64,000 bases of DNA from Pseudomonadota bacterium (GCA_020161405.1 JAIUOD010000005.1:248001-312000); one strand, 5' to 3'. Shown: positions 1 to 9,539, counted from the first letter of the stretch. Notes: generated by a model from the sequence alone, not told the origin. A program made the numbers and translations.

Positions 1-2275
1 TTCACTATGAATTACGTTTTCTAGTGTCTTAAGCCATTTATCATTGACCACCAAATCTTTGATTTCGGCTTCGCTAAGTTTTGGATACTGCGCCAGTGCA
101 AGGGCATCAATTTTGGCATCCAATTCTTTGATTTGTGATTTTAATTCACTCTCGCGCTCATTAAGGTTTTCCCATTTTTTCAAAATTGTAATTTCTTCTT
201 GCGCGTCTTTGTCGGCTTTTAGCTCTTTCAATCGTGCCTTTACATTTGCTTTGTTAATTTTTTCAAGTTCGGCAAATAAACCATCTTCGCCGCCATGTTC
301 TTCTTCAAGCTCGGCAAGTTCCGCGCTTATGGTTTCAAGGCTTGCATTTAATTCATTTAGCTTATTTTGTTCATCAGCAAAAAAGCGCGTAACGATTAGG
401 GGCTTTGGTATAAGGTCGCATGTCCAGCCAATATCTTTGTCTTTGCCGACTTTGCCATTCTTATCGGTTTTACCTTTTACAATCACGCGATAGGTTTCGG
501 CTTTCCAACCATCGGATGAGATAAGATAATAATCATCCTGCATTGTCTGCGCCCAATAATCCATTAGGTGTTGATAAACATCATATTTGCTTATCAAATT
601 TTTGTTTGCGTAATGGGTAAGCAAATCCTCTGATAATTTGAAGATTTCTTCTTTTGGCTGGCATCCCGCTTTTAGTAATTTTAACAATGGCTCGATTTTA
701 TCTCGCCATGTTTTGAAATGCGTATTCATACCATTTATAAATGTCGAAAATTCCGAATGTTCGTAAATCGTCTTTTTGATTGCCGATTTATCAACTGCAA
801 GGTCAAAATAATTTGGGCGGCATTCTTTGAATAGGGTCGCTTTTAAGTTCGGGCAAATATCCCAATAGTTTTGCAGCCCATCAATATCAGATTTTGGAAT
901 TCCGCCGCGCAAATGCCCTTCGATGTCTTGTTTGTCTTCTTGTTTTTGACTGTCGATATAGCGCGGAAGATTTAGATTATATTCGTTCTTTTCAATCTGT
1001 TCGTATGAAACAATTTTTGAAAAACCCGCGATTTCAATTTGGTTCGTGAAGGCATCAACGATTTTGTGAATGTCTTGTGCGCGCAGTCGGTTCTTTGGGC
1101 CATCTTTCATAAAGCCTGAAGACGCATCAATCATAAAAATGCCCTTACGCGCTTGTGCATCTTGCTTGTCGATTACGATAATGCACGCGGGGATGCCGGT
1201 GCCATAGAACAAGTTTGCAGGAAGGCCGATAATACCTTTTATATAGCCTTTTTTGATTAAGTTACGGCGAATATCCGCCTCGGCATTGCCACGGAATAAA
1301 ACCCCATGCGGCAAAATACACGCGCCTTTGCCCGTGCTTTTCATTGAGCGGATTATATGAAGCAAATACGCATAGTCACCCTGTTTACTTGGCGGTGTGC
1401 CGAATGAAGCAAAGCGGTGGTATTTATCATTGTCGGTATCGACACCATTGCTCCAGCGTTTGTCACTGAATGGTGGGTTTGCGACGACATAGTCAAAGGT
1501 TTTTAAGGCTTCACCGTCTGTGAATTTTGGTTCGGCAAGGGTGTTGCCAGACATAATCAAAGCGCCTGCATTATCATGTAAATACATGTTCATTTGCGCT
1601 AAGGCACTTGTAGCTGAATCTTTTTCCTGCCCATAAAGAGTAACTTTTGTGCTCGCCTCATCAGCAACTTTAATTAATAAAGAACCTGAGCCGCAAGTTG
1701 GATCATAAATTGTTGTGTCTGGTGTAGTGTTCGCCTTTTTAATCTCTAGAATTTGAGCCATGACCCGACTAACTTCAGCAGGGGTATAGAACTGGCCTTT
1801 GCTTTTGCCGCTTTCGGTGGCGAAATGGCGCATAAGATATTCATAAGCATCGCCCATAATATCATCGCCATCGGCGCGATTTTTTGAAAAATCTAGTTCG
1901 GGCTTTTGGAAAATTGAAATAAGATTGGTCAATCGCTCGACCATTTCTTTGCCGCTTCCCAGTTTTGTTTCCGAGTTGAAGTCGATTTCTTTTATGCCCG
2001 TTAACTTATTCTCATTTGCAATGGGTGCCAAAATTTTCTTATTTATTTGGTCGCCAATATCGGACTTTCCTTTTAAGGCAACCATATCTTCGAAGGTTGA
2101 TCCTGCGGGAACCTTTATGGGCGGAAACGGCTTGCCTGCATATTTGTCACTAACATATTTAACAAACAGCAACGCGAGGACATAATCCTTGTATTGGCTT
2201 GCATCCATACCGCCACGCAACTCATCGCAACTTGACCAAAGGGAGCTATATAATTCTGATTTTTTTATCGCCATG
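1..2275 (-). CDS. hsdM: Type I restriction-modification DNA methyltransferase subunit HsdM (3' end cut by window)
   Basis: Adenine-N6 methyltransferase and modification subunit of a type I R-M system; with HsdS it methylates the recognition site and with HsdR it cleaves foreign DNA. About 758 codons are visible. The start reads MAIKKSELYSSLW, followed by the N-terminal helical domain (VLALLFVKYVSDKY), the SAM motif (DPTCGSGSLL, roughly residue 175) and the catalytic motif NPPF (in VVANPPFSDKRW). The last 150 residues are a coiled coil rich in Glu and Lys, as in long HsdM proteins with a C-terminal extension. The gene has no stop before position 1, so hsdS and hsdR are expected to the left. 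The ATG at 2275-2273 is the first in frame and fits the family N-terminus. Confidence 0.95.
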
Positions 2276-2454
2276 ATTCTTATACCTAACTGGGGCATCA
2301 TGTTGGATTTGTAGGATTATTGCAATAAGTCAGGTGTGATAAGTATTCATTTTTATAAGTATTTAGGGTTGCACCGCGTTTCTTTGGCAATGGAAATAAA
2401 GAGAAAGCAAAAATATGTTAAAAATCGCGGTAGAAAATACACTTTCGAGGGTGT

Positions 2455-2850
2455 CCAGAGGGGCGCGAAAGCCCCTTTTTGGTCATGGGGTCGAGGGGAG
2501 CTTGAAGGCTCTCCTTGTCGTGGTTCAGGGTAAGAAAACTCTGGTCTCCATGAAGTGGCGGTATCCAAACGGCGGACGGTTGGTCTCTCGGATAGAGGCT
2601 GGGATTACATAGGGGCAGGCACGCCCATTGTTCGTGGTCAACCGGCGAAAAGCTTGTGCGTATCCAAACCGCATAGGGTTGGTCGATGGGGTTTGGGGAG
2701 AACCGAAGTCTCCCCATTTGGTGCAACAAGGCTCAATTCCTTTGATGCGCCAACTGCCAAGAGGGATGCAACGGGAGAAGTGCCAACGGTCTCCCTTGCC
2801 AAGATGTGTGGACGGACAAACTGAAGGTTATGTACTACACACACATCTTG
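2455..2850 (+). ncRNA. Candidate large structured non-coding RNA
   Basis: A GC-rich island without a convincing gene sits between hsdM and a resolvase in otherwise AT-rich DNA. I can draw at least eight hairpins: 2460-2475 (5 bp, loop GCGAAA), 2497-2514, 2565-2583 (CCAA/TTGG), 2585-2597, 2613-2626, 2664-2682 (CCAA.CC/GG.TTGG), 2695-2715 (GGGGAGA/TCTCCCC), 2773-2795 (GGGAGA/TCTCCC) and 2800-2850 (11 bp, CAAGATGTGTG/CACACATCTTG). GAAA, CGAA and UGAA-like loops appear on the plus strand, which favours that strand. Two of the hairpins share a duplicated 'TATCCAAAC...GGTTGGTC' module. The segment around 2667-2689 (AACC-GCATAG-GGTT then GATGG) resembles part of the IscB omega-RNA/HEARO RNA as I remember it, but no IscB, IsrB or TnpB gene is near. 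The exact ends are not defined. Confidence 0.6.
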
Positions 2851-3029
2851 CAGTCGGCGTAAGGCGATAGGTTTGGGGACACGGGGGATGGAATTTAGTT
2901 TGCCTTTTAAGGGCGATTAGAAGGGTATCTACCAAAATGCTATCGTATGAATACCGATATTTGTTTGAGTTTGTTAACCCAATTTGTTGCGATATGAAAT
3001 ACTAAAAATACAAAGATAAAGCAATGAAA

Positions 3030-3668
3030 TTATACCTGAACTGGTGCGGTATGCCCGCCCAAATACCTAAACAAGGTCGCCCGCCCCACGCCAAAATCGA
3101 ATGCGATTGTGTGGGCTTTGATGCCGCGTTTCATCATGATGCGGGCGGCCTTAACTTGGTCTTCAGTCATTTTGCGCGGTGCGCCGATTTTAACCCCTCG
3201 TTCTTTTGCAGCCGCCAATCCCGCCCGCGTGCGGGATACAATCATGCGGCGTTCGACATGGGCGATCATTGCCAAGATTGTCGAATACAACTCCCCCGCT
3301 TCATTGCCCGTGTCGAACCCTTCGCCGATTGAATAAAGGCTTGCACCTTTATCACCCAATTCGGCGACGATGGACATTATATGCGGGATTGAACGCCCCA
3401 ATCTATCCAATCGCCACACCACCAATTTATCACCCGCAATAATGTCCAGCATGGCGGCATCAAGCCCCGCGCGGTCACGCGATACGCCCGTTATTTTATC
3501 TTCGTAAATTGCCGTGCAACCCGCCTTAACCAAAGCATCATATTGCAAATCCGTATTCTGTTCGGCGGTAGAAACCCGAACATAGCCGATTAATCGGCCT
3601 TCGCCTTTTCCGTCATTTAAGGACGACAAAGGTGCGGAATTGCGTGGTTTCTTAGTAGTTTTCGACAT
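3030..3668 (-). CDS. Small serine recombinase (resolvase/invertase family)
   Basis: Site-specific recombinase of the Tn3 resolvase / Hin-Pin invertase family. The catalytic domain begins at about residue 25 (LIGYVRVSTAEQNTD) with nucleophile Ser33; the Arg-rich active-site block VVWRLDRLGRS and the E-helix region (ERRMIVSRTRAGLAAAKERG) follow. A C-terminal helix-turn-helix is present (KAHTIAFDFGVGRATLFRYL). At 212 residues it has the usual length plus a 24-residue basic N-terminal tail. It may start later than the ATG used here. It stands alone, with an inverted repeat just upstream at 3693-3718 that could be its operator or crossover site. It probably resolves or inverts a segment of the island or belongs to an older transposon; partner inverted repeats were not found. 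Confidence 0.9.
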   Translation of the reverse strand: MSKTTKKPRNSAPLSSLNDGKGEGRLIGYVRVSTAEQNTDLQYDALVKAGCTAIYEDKITGVSRDRAGLDAAMLDIIAGDKLVVWRLDRLGRSIPHIMSIVAELGDKGASLYSIGEGFDTGNEAGELYSTILAMIAHVERRMIVSRTRAGLAAAKERGVKIGAPRKMTEDQVKAARIMMKRGIKAHTIAFDFGVGRATLFRYLGGHTAPVQV

Positions 3669-3692
3669 GATTATTGGGTCTTTCTGCTCAAA

Positions 3693-3718
3693 GTCTCATA
3701 AATTGTCGGTTGTGAGAC
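3693..3718. repeat. Inverted repeat upstream of the resolvase, one arm repeated 138 bp away
   Basis: GTCTCA (3693-3698) and TGAGAC (3713-3718) form a 6-bp inverted repeat with a 14-base spacer just upstream of the recombinase start. The arm extended to TGAGACTGT recurs at 3851-3859. This could be a resolvase binding site or an operator, but the arms are short and this is only suggestive. Confidence 0.3.
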
Positions 3719-3902
3719 TGTGCCAAATACGCCGCTTTTCAGCCTCAACAAAAAACGGAAAGGGACATAAGTCACCGTTTTTATTGGACTTTAGAATAGC
3801 ATATTCCCGTCAAATCCAAAAGCAAAAAGAGTATCAATTATGACGGGAAATGAGACTGTAAACCTGTTTATATTCAAAGGTTTAAACGAAGAGATAACGA
3901 AC

Positions 3903-4616
3903 ATGGCTAAGAATTCGAAAATTGCAGGATTGTTGTTGAGAGCAAGTTTTGCGGCAAGCGTTTTAATGCCAACAAATATGGCATTTGCTCAAGCCGCCCA
4001 ACAAAACCCATTAACTCCAGGAACCTGTTCTCCTGCGGCAACAATTCAAGCGGCGCTTTCGGCGCAACATCAAGTTCCCGTCGTTGTCGGCAATCGCGTC
4101 ACTACACGTGTTGATAGACCAGTAAATATTTTTACTTCCGATTCAAATGGAAGTGGGTATTGGCTTGAAGGAGACCAACCCGCAGGAGTACGCTCAACAA
4201 CTGTTTGTGTTAAAGGACAATATAATAACTTACATTTGAACGACATTAATTCTCCAACAGTTCCTTCATGGGCCTTGATTGGAAATGATACAGAAGTTGC
4301 CAACAGAAATTGTGTCGCTGCTCAAAGTGGACTTTGCGAAAGCCATGATGATTATATTAAACGTGCAACGGCGGGTGGAATGCGTGTTATGCTTTCATCA
4401 CAATCTGTTCAGAGAAAAACTGACGGCTCATATCAAAATGGTCGCTTAATTACTGTCCTCACACAAGTAGATTCAAAACTTGCTGATGTTACTGCTACTA
4501 ATTCATTGGGTGCTAGTGAAAGTTCTGGTGGGCTAGAAAATGTAAATTACACGCAATATGCTGGCAACTTTTTGCGACCTGCAAATACGACTGTTGCCTC
4601 TTTGAATCCAAAATAA
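3903..4616 (+). CDS. Secreted protein of unknown function with four cysteines
   Basis: Not recognised. The protein of 237 residues starts with a clear signal peptide (MAKNSKIAGLLLRASFAASV) and a probable signal peptidase I site after AFA (NMAFA|QAAQQ). An in-frame ATG exists 63 bases upstream, but this start gives a proper signal peptide and has GAAGAG 10 bases in front. The mature part has four cysteines (GTC, TVC, NRNC, GLC), compatible with two disulphides in the periplasm. It is rich in Asn, Thr and Ser without obvious repeats. The next gene starts 30 bases after its stop and encodes a membrane protein on the same strand, so the two may form a unit. Confidence 0.7.
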   Translation: MAKNSKIAGLLLRASFAASVLMPTNMAFAQAAQQNPLTPGTCSPAATIQAALSAQHQVPVVVGNRVTTRVDRPVNIFTSDSNGSGYWLEGDQPAGVRSTTVCVKGQYNNLHLNDINSPTVPSWALIGNDTEVANRNCVAAQSGLCESHDDYIKRATAGGMRVMLSSQSVQRKTDGSYQNGRLITVLTQVDSKLADVTATNSLGASESSGGLENVNYTQYAGNFLRPANTTVASLNPK

Positions 4617-4646
4617 ACTTTCATTAAAATAATTAGGGAGACTATC

Positions 4647-5132
4647 GTGCCCAACAGATTAGATATAAACGCTGCATATAATTATTTACGCGACGAAATT
4701 AAACGCGAAGATCAAATTTTAAGCCAGCGTTTAACGGCATCACTTACTTTTCAAGGCTTTATTATTACCGCCTTAGCTTTCCTCTTATCCAATCATTGGA
4801 TTGACACAAAAGGGGCGGCGCCAGTTTTAATTAATATTCAATATTTCAAATTCTATACATTAATCGGAATTGGGATTTTCGGATTAATTTCTTCTATTGT
4901 GTCATTGATTGGTATCGTCGCTTCTCAACGTTCTACTGATTATACTATTGATTGGTGGGAAGAGCACCCAGATTATAAAGACCACAAAGATTATTTTCCG
5001 CCTGCGTATGGACAGCCAGACATGCATCGTGACGGACATTTATTTGCGCGATTAATGCCAATTTCATTCATGGTTATGTGGATTGTTTATTTGGCCGCTA
5101 TGTCAGTAAAATTTGTGTATTTAAACATTTAA
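4647..5132 (+). CDS. Small integral membrane protein of unknown function
   Basis: A 161-residue protein with about three membrane segments (near residues 30-47, 68-93 and 137-157) separated by an acidic, aromatic-rich loop (WWEEHPDYKDHKDYFPPAYG). It starts at a GTG with a good Shine-Dalgarno (AGGGAG at 4634-4639, 7 bases away). The overall shape, an N-terminal cytoplasmic helix followed by two close membrane helices and then one more, resembles small membrane effector proteins found in defence islands, but I see no diagnostic motif. Its 3' end overlaps the convergent coiled-coil gene by 4 bases. Confidence 0.7.
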   Translation: MPNRLDINAAYNYLRDEIKREDQILSQRLTASLTFQGFIITALAFLLSNHWIDTKGAAPVLINIQYFKFYTLIGIGIFGLISSIVSLIGIVASQRSTDYTIDWWEEHPDYKDHKDYFPPAYGQPDMHRDGHLFARLMPISFMVMWIVYLAAMSVKFVYLNI

Positions 5133-5950
5133 CCAAACATATTATCGGCGCTAAGCACGACTGTCGTGTTTGCAAGTTTTGGCGCTTCAGATACTTTTAT
5201 CTCGACTGGTGGTGTGATTTTGGTATCTGGCGCCACAAGGTTAAACGTAGGCGTGATTGACTTAACATTATTAAATTCGCCCACAGAACCACCATCAGCC
5301 AAAATTGTTGAAACAGAGGTAGCATTTTTTGTACCAAGTGCATCAAGTCGTGTTTCGCTTTCAATAGTCATGGTTTGATTGTTTCGCAAACTCTGAATCT
5401 TCTGTTGTGCAGAAACGCCCTTTTTGACATCACTATCATTACTTAAATCATTTAATTCTTTTTCTTGCTCGGGGGTTAAAACTTTACCCTGTGTTTGTAG
5501 GTCAATCAAATCATACATACGCTTCATTTTACCACCGACGCGTTTTGCATCTTTGCGCGACATACCTGTGTCTGCCATAATTTGGTCTTCCCATGCCGCG
5601 ACATTGTCGTCGTCTTGGAACCAACGGGACATTGCTTGCCATTCGGTACCGCTTAGATTTAATCCCGCGTAGATATGTTGCTCTTTCAACCATCTTTCAG
5701 AGCGAGCTTGCTCTTCGCGCAATTGTGCTGTTACTTCTACAATCTCGGATAACTCGCTTTGCGCGTTTTCTTCTTTTTCTTTTTTCTCTTGAATGACTTC
5801 GAGTGAAAATTCCGATTTTTCTTGATTCATTTTATTTAAGAAATAATTGCTCGGGTCAATTTCTTGCAAATTGTCAAAGAAGCGCGTCATCAATTTATTA
5901 TAATCGATTGCGCTTTCAAAATTTGCATTGCCTGAATGATTATTTCCCAT
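5129..5950 (-). CDS. Coiled-coil protein of unknown function
   Basis: 273 residues, not recognised. Residues about 40-95 are strongly charged and form a probable coiled coil (EVIQEKKEKEENAQSELSEI). A globular middle part contains two tryptophan motifs (EWQAMSRWFQDDDNVAAWED), then a second helical region, and a C-terminal tail of about 70 residues rich in Val, Thr and Pro. There is no signal peptide or membrane segment. It is convergent with the preceding membrane-protein gene and overlaps its stop by 4 bases. Confidence 0.65.
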   Translation of the reverse strand: MGNNHSGNANFESAIDYNKLMTRFFDNLQEIDPSNYFLNKMNQEKSEFSLEVIQEKKEKEENAQSELSEIVEVTAQLREEQARSERWLKEQHIYAGLNLSGTEWQAMSRWFQDDDNVAAWEDQIMADTGMSRKDAKRVGGKMKRMYDLIDLQTQGKVLTPEQEKELNDLSNDSDVKKGVSAQQKIQSLRNNQTMTIESETRLDALGTKNATSVSTILADGGSVGEFNNVKSITPTFNLVAPDTKITPPVEIKVSEAPKLANTTVVLSADNMFG

Positions 5951-6067
5951 GCTTTTATTCTAAGGGGGCGAGTTTTATAAAGGCTAAACTTTCCATAGCA
6001 TTTAATTCAAATTTTATTTATCGGGCGGGTTGGTTTTGGCTTTATTTTGGTTTGTTTGTTCGTAATA

Positions 6068-6661
6068 ATGGGTTATATGCTCGAAACCGCCGAAAACAGC
6101 CAAATTCCGATTACCAAAGCCATTAAGAAGGTTTTACGGTTTCATCGTGACCGCACGGGACTATACGCCAAAGCATTTGTTAAGGCCGCCCCCGCTCTTC
6201 CCCAAGATGTTAGCATTGCTATGATTAACGGATGGATTTCGGGGGATGTGACCACAGGTTTAAAGCCGCATATAGATGCCGTTATTGCGTGTTGGTCAGG
6301 ATTGCCGGATTGTGAGGCATATCGGGCGCGAAAGGCTTTGCCGCCTAAGAAATCGGGCCGCCCCATTGACCCAAAGGATGCGAATCGTATTCCGCTCACC
6401 ATTGAAATGTCAGATTTATTGCGTGCAGAATTAAACCGCACGGGCGCGGATATTGAAAAAGATATTTTACATGCGCCCAATTGCCCGCCCGAAATCACAA
6501 AACGGCATATTCATATTTGGCTATATATGGCGGCAAAAACCACACGAGTCGATTTTTGGAATTTCGTTATTGAAACGCTTCGACAAATGCCAGATTTTAA
6601 AAGTGCGTTCAAGACAATGCCGATGCCTCGACAATTGAAGTCGAGAAAAAAGACAATTTAA
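6068..6661 (+). CDS. Protein with two diverged copies of a helical, possibly DNA-binding domain
   Basis: Not assigned to a named family. Two modules of about 60 residues line up with each other: the first runs RTGLYAKAFVKAAPALP...MINGWISG, the second RTGADIEKDILHAPNCPPEI...IHIWLYMA. Both have the order R-T-G, a helix, a Pro-rich turn, then a helix ending in an aromatic and a small residue. Similar RTG-x(n)-INSWLSG modules occur in small proteins of alphaproteobacterial integrative elements and are plausibly helix-turn-helix-like, which I know only from memory. A basic tail (RQLKSRKKTI) closes the protein. There is no clear ribosome site; ATG 6068 or 6077 are both possible starts. Confidence 0.6.
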   Translation: MGYMLETAENSQIPITKAIKKVLRFHRDRTGLYAKAFVKAAPALPQDVSIAMINGWISGDVTTGLKPHIDAVIACWSGLPDCEAYRARKALPPKKSGRPIDPKDANRIPLTIEMSDLLRAELNRTGADIEKDILHAPNCPPEITKRHIHIWLYMAAKTTRVDFWNFVIETLRQMPDFKSAFKTMPMPRQLKSRKKTI

Positions 6662-6831
6662 GAAGCCTCATGTAGCCCAGCATCAAAATTATTTTAAGCC
6701 GCAAGCCTCACAACACACTTCAAAAAAATGACGTTTAAAAAATCCAGATTGTTCTATTGGAAACTAAGCATTATAATGAGATTAGCGAGCATGGCTAAGC
6801 TATTAATATCTAATAAGAATTGTTTTTAATT

Positions 6832-7896
6832 ATGAACCTTGGAGAATTTGGAGTTATTGCGGTTATCGTAGAAGATGATTTCACATTCTTCAGCTACGGC
6901 ATAGTGCAACATTCAAATGGCATGCTAATTTCAGAAAAATATCTAAAGCCAAAAAAGGTGAAGAGATTCGCAAGTAGCAATAATTATCATGACGATATTT
7001 CCGATTTCGAATTGGAAGAAACTTTAAGGCGTACTTTTGATTTTATTTATGATTGCTCAGAAAGAAATTGGCGAATTGATGTAGTTGGAATAAGTATTTT
7101 GGGTAAATTGAAGTCAGACTACGTTGTCAAAAATTTCTTCGAATTAGATACTAACTTTCGAAAATCAGCAAAAGAAATAAAAAAATGGTTTAACAAGGAA
7201 TTAGCGGAGAAACTTCCCAAATTAGGAAATATACCGATACACGTGCTAGAAAATGCAATTGCGGCGACATTTTTAGAAACGCAAATCTATCCCAAAAACG
7301 CACCGAGTGAATCTTTAATTTATATTAATTTGGGCAGAGAAGTTAGCGGCGGAAGAATTATGAGGATAAATGATGAGCGTTCTTTGCTAAGTGGAATTGC
7401 AAATTCATTACTTAATTTCAAAAGTGAATTAGATGACAACAGCTTAATGGAAAAATTTGACAAATGTGAGGACGGAATTTCCACAGTTTATGGGGTGATA
7501 CATTTGATATCACTAAATGCTCTAAGGAATCGGCTTAAAACTATGAATAAACTAGAAGTTACAGAAATTTATGCTAATTATTTAGCTAATTTGTGTGTCG
7601 ACTTATATATGGTTGGTTTCGTTTCAAAATTCATATTTGGAGGATATATTTTCGAGACAAATATTGTTGATACTGATAAGTTAATTGAAATGTTAGAAAT
7701 AAAATTTAGGATATTAATTTCTGAAGATTTTCGATTTGCAAGGCTTAATAGAATGTATGGCTCGGTCTCCTTTGACAAAGTGGATGTAGCATTTTGCAAG
7801 TCTAGATATGGAACTTTCAGCAATTCACGTGGATTAATAGAGTTTCTAAAAGCGAGATATTTGCAAGATAAATTCTCTAAATCTCTAACCAAATGA
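6832..7896 (+). CDS. Degenerate ROK-like (sugar-kinase fold) protein
   Basis: About 354 residues. Three landmarks appear in ROK order: VGISILGKL (residues 85-93, like the IG(I/V)xxPG block), IHVLENAIAATFLET (136-150, like the V(E)NDANAAALGE block) and LIYINLGREVSGGRI (162-176, like the YINLGTGIGGG phosphate loop). In ROK kinases the second block holds the catalytic Asp; here N-A stands where N-D is expected, so kinase activity is doubtful. The zinc motif is not visible. This is a structural inference. ATG 6832 has no clear ribosome site and a TTG lies 12 bases upstream. The stop overlaps the next start by 4 bases (ATGA), so the two products are probably made together and may interact. Confidence 0.55.
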   Translation: MNLGEFGVIAVIVEDDFTFFSYGIVQHSNGMLISEKYLKPKKVKRFASSNNYHDDISDFELEETLRRTFDFIYDCSERNWRIDVVGISILGKLKSDYVVKNFFELDTNFRKSAKEIKKWFNKELAEKLPKLGNIPIHVLENAIAATFLETQIYPKNAPSESLIYINLGREVSGGRIMRINDERSLLSGIANSLLNFKSELDDNSLMEKFDKCEDGISTVYGVIHLISLNALRNRLKTMNKLEVTEIYANYLANLCVDLYMVGFVSKFIFGGYIFETNIVDTDKLIEMLEIKFRILISEDFRFARLNRMYGSVSFDKVDVAFCKSRYGTFSNSRGLIEFLKARYLQDKFSKSLTK

Positions 7897-8633
7897 ATGA
7901 AAATTACATGAACCATGATGAAAATGACAATGAAGATGAAATTGAATTAGAAGTTTCGTTAGAAGATCTCGACGAATTAGTTAATGCTGTTGCCACAGAT
8001 CATCCTATAGAAGACATTGAATTCGACAACATAAAATATGCTGAATTGGTAAGCTTTCAAGAGGCCTTTCCAGTAGAAAATAGAACTGAAGATAATGTCG
8101 AGTCAAAAAAACTTGAAAATATTGCAAAAAATCAGTATGATAGTCATGTGAAAGAAGACCAAGATGCTTTAAAGAGCGTCATTATGGCTGAATTCAATTT
8201 GACCGAGGAAATGGCGAAAGCGCTTTCAACGGAAATTCGCTCGAAAGCGCTACAGCTTCAAAATAACCAAAATTCATCTCCTGCAATGTCCCTTCCTGAA
8301 GTTGCGCCCGAACTCTATGACGGCAGGCCAATTAACGAAGAAACTGGAAAGCGGGAAACTCCAATTAAGTTTTATGAACGCGTTTGGAAAGAATATGCGG
8401 ATGCTGGAGTTTTGTTTCAGGACTCGTTGCGGAAGTTAGATTCGAAATTAGTCGATGCCATTCATAGCTATTGCCAAAGGAACTCGCTTGCGGCCTCGGA
8501 CCACCTTCCCCCACCAAAATCAAAAAGAATTGATGCACTTATTTCTTCGATGGAAAATTACAATAGTGAAGAAAAGCTGAAAGCAGCAGTCGCGTTAAAA
8601 AGGCGACGAGAGCGGGAACTGCATAAAAAATAG
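7893..8633 (+). CDS. Acidic protein translationally coupled to the ROK-like gene
   Basis: 246 residues, function unknown. The first 50 residues are very acidic (runs of Glu and Asp). The middle is helical. The C-terminal part (about residues 150-215) contains IKFYERVWKEYADAGVLF, then RKLDSKLVDAIHSYCQRN and LPPPKSKRID. This matches a pattern I remember from hypothetical proteins in rhizobial plasmids and islands (F-x-R-V-Y..G.L...LR.LDP.LY.AL..W), of unknown role. The last 20 residues are strongly basic (KRRRERELHKK). The start ATG overlaps the previous stop as ATGA. Confidence 0.6.
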   Translation: MNENYMNHDENDNEDEIELEVSLEDLDELVNAVATDHPIEDIEFDNIKYAELVSFQEAFPVENRTEDNVESKKLENIAKNQYDSHVKEDQDALKSVIMAEFNLTEEMAKALSTEIRSKALQLQNNQNSSPAMSLPEVAPELYDGRPINEETGKRETPIKFYERVWKEYADAGVLFQDSLRKLDSKLVDAIHSYCQRNSLAASDHLPPPKSKRIDALISSMENYNSEEKLKAAVALKRRRERELHKK

Positions 8634-8768
8634 TTAGTGCGCAACTTTTACTATTTACATATAATGAGCGTTGTATTATATCTCTACATGAGATTATAAG
8701 AACGCGCGTTTTCAATCTCCATTTCATTAATTTTTGACACCTTAAACGGTGGAGTGTGGAGCATTGCC

Positions 8769-9497
8769 ATGACTATGGACAGTGAAAGAGGAAGCTTGGG
8801 TTGTGATATTGTCGTAGCGAAAACCTTAACGCACGCCACTAAAAATGATTGTTGGTGGTGCCGCCAAGAGCCACAGTGCAAATGCATTGACTGGCGCGAC
8901 ATCAGAATTAAAAAATTGATTTTGCCATGCGACGAAGTCATTAAGCACCCAGCCTTTTATGCTGGCTTGGCTATGGCATCAAAAGCAACAGGCAAAAGCC
9001 GTCGTGAATTTATTAGTTACATGACCAAAATTTTGTACGGAAACATTTATAAATTTTTTGAAGCCGACGGTGTAACAGAATTTAAACTACTGCTTTGTTC
9101 TATATATTCAGCATTTAATGATGACGAAGATTTTAGATGGGTTAGTGATTTCATGGAAACTACTAGCGAAACACGAAAAATCAAAGCGTCAGATAATCTT
9201 TTGCCGCGCCTAAAATTAATCACTTATACATTCATGATTGTTGATTTTGGATTGATTAAACAATTAGAGATTCAGGTATTAGAAGAAATTCGCAAAAAGA
9301 AAACTTCTAGAGTTCAAATGATTTGGTGCGCTTCATTTACTGAAAAAAATCTTCGTTATGATTTACAAGTCTTCAATAATGATGAAGCCGAAGTTACAAT
9401 CTATGAAAATGACAAAGTTAAAAAACACGTTAGGCTATCAGACGCTCCCGATAAATGGGATATAGATGTGGTTAGAAAACTGAACCTCTTATTCTAA
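8769..9497 (+). CDS. Unknown protein with N-terminal cysteine cluster
   Basis: 242 residues, not recognised. Residues about 25-42 carry CWWCRQEPQCKC, four cysteines that could bind zinc. The rest is a mix of helices and strands with no signal peptide or membrane segment. An earlier GTG start is possible, but ATG 8769 is preceded by GGAGTGTGGAG at a good distance. A strong terminator follows 10 bases after the stop. Confidence 0.6.
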   Translation: MTMDSERGSLGCDIVVAKTLTHATKNDCWWCRQEPQCKCIDWRDIRIKKLILPCDEVIKHPAFYAGLAMASKATGKSRREFISYMTKILYGNIYKFFEADGVTEFKLLLCSIYSAFNDDEDFRWVSDFMETTSETRKIKASDNLLPRLKLITYTFMIVDFGLIKQLEIQVLEEIRKKKTSRVQMIWCASFTEKNLRYDLQVFNNDEAEVTIYENDKVKKHVRLSDAPDKWDIDVVRKLNLLF

Positions 9498-9507
9498 ACG
9501 AAAGTTA

Positions 9508-9528
9508 GGCCGCCCGATATGGGCGGCC
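9508..9528. terminator. Bidirectional terminator hairpin
   Basis: GGCCGCCC (9508-9515), loop GATAT, GGGCGGCC (9521-9528), followed by TTTT. It lies between two convergent genes. Confidence 0.85.
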
Positions 9529-9539
9529 TTTTGAATTGA

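Noticed and set aside
2353..2870. Several overlapping open frames on both strands
   Set aside because: Low stop density is due to GC-rich hairpins; none has a ribosome site or a protein-like sequence.
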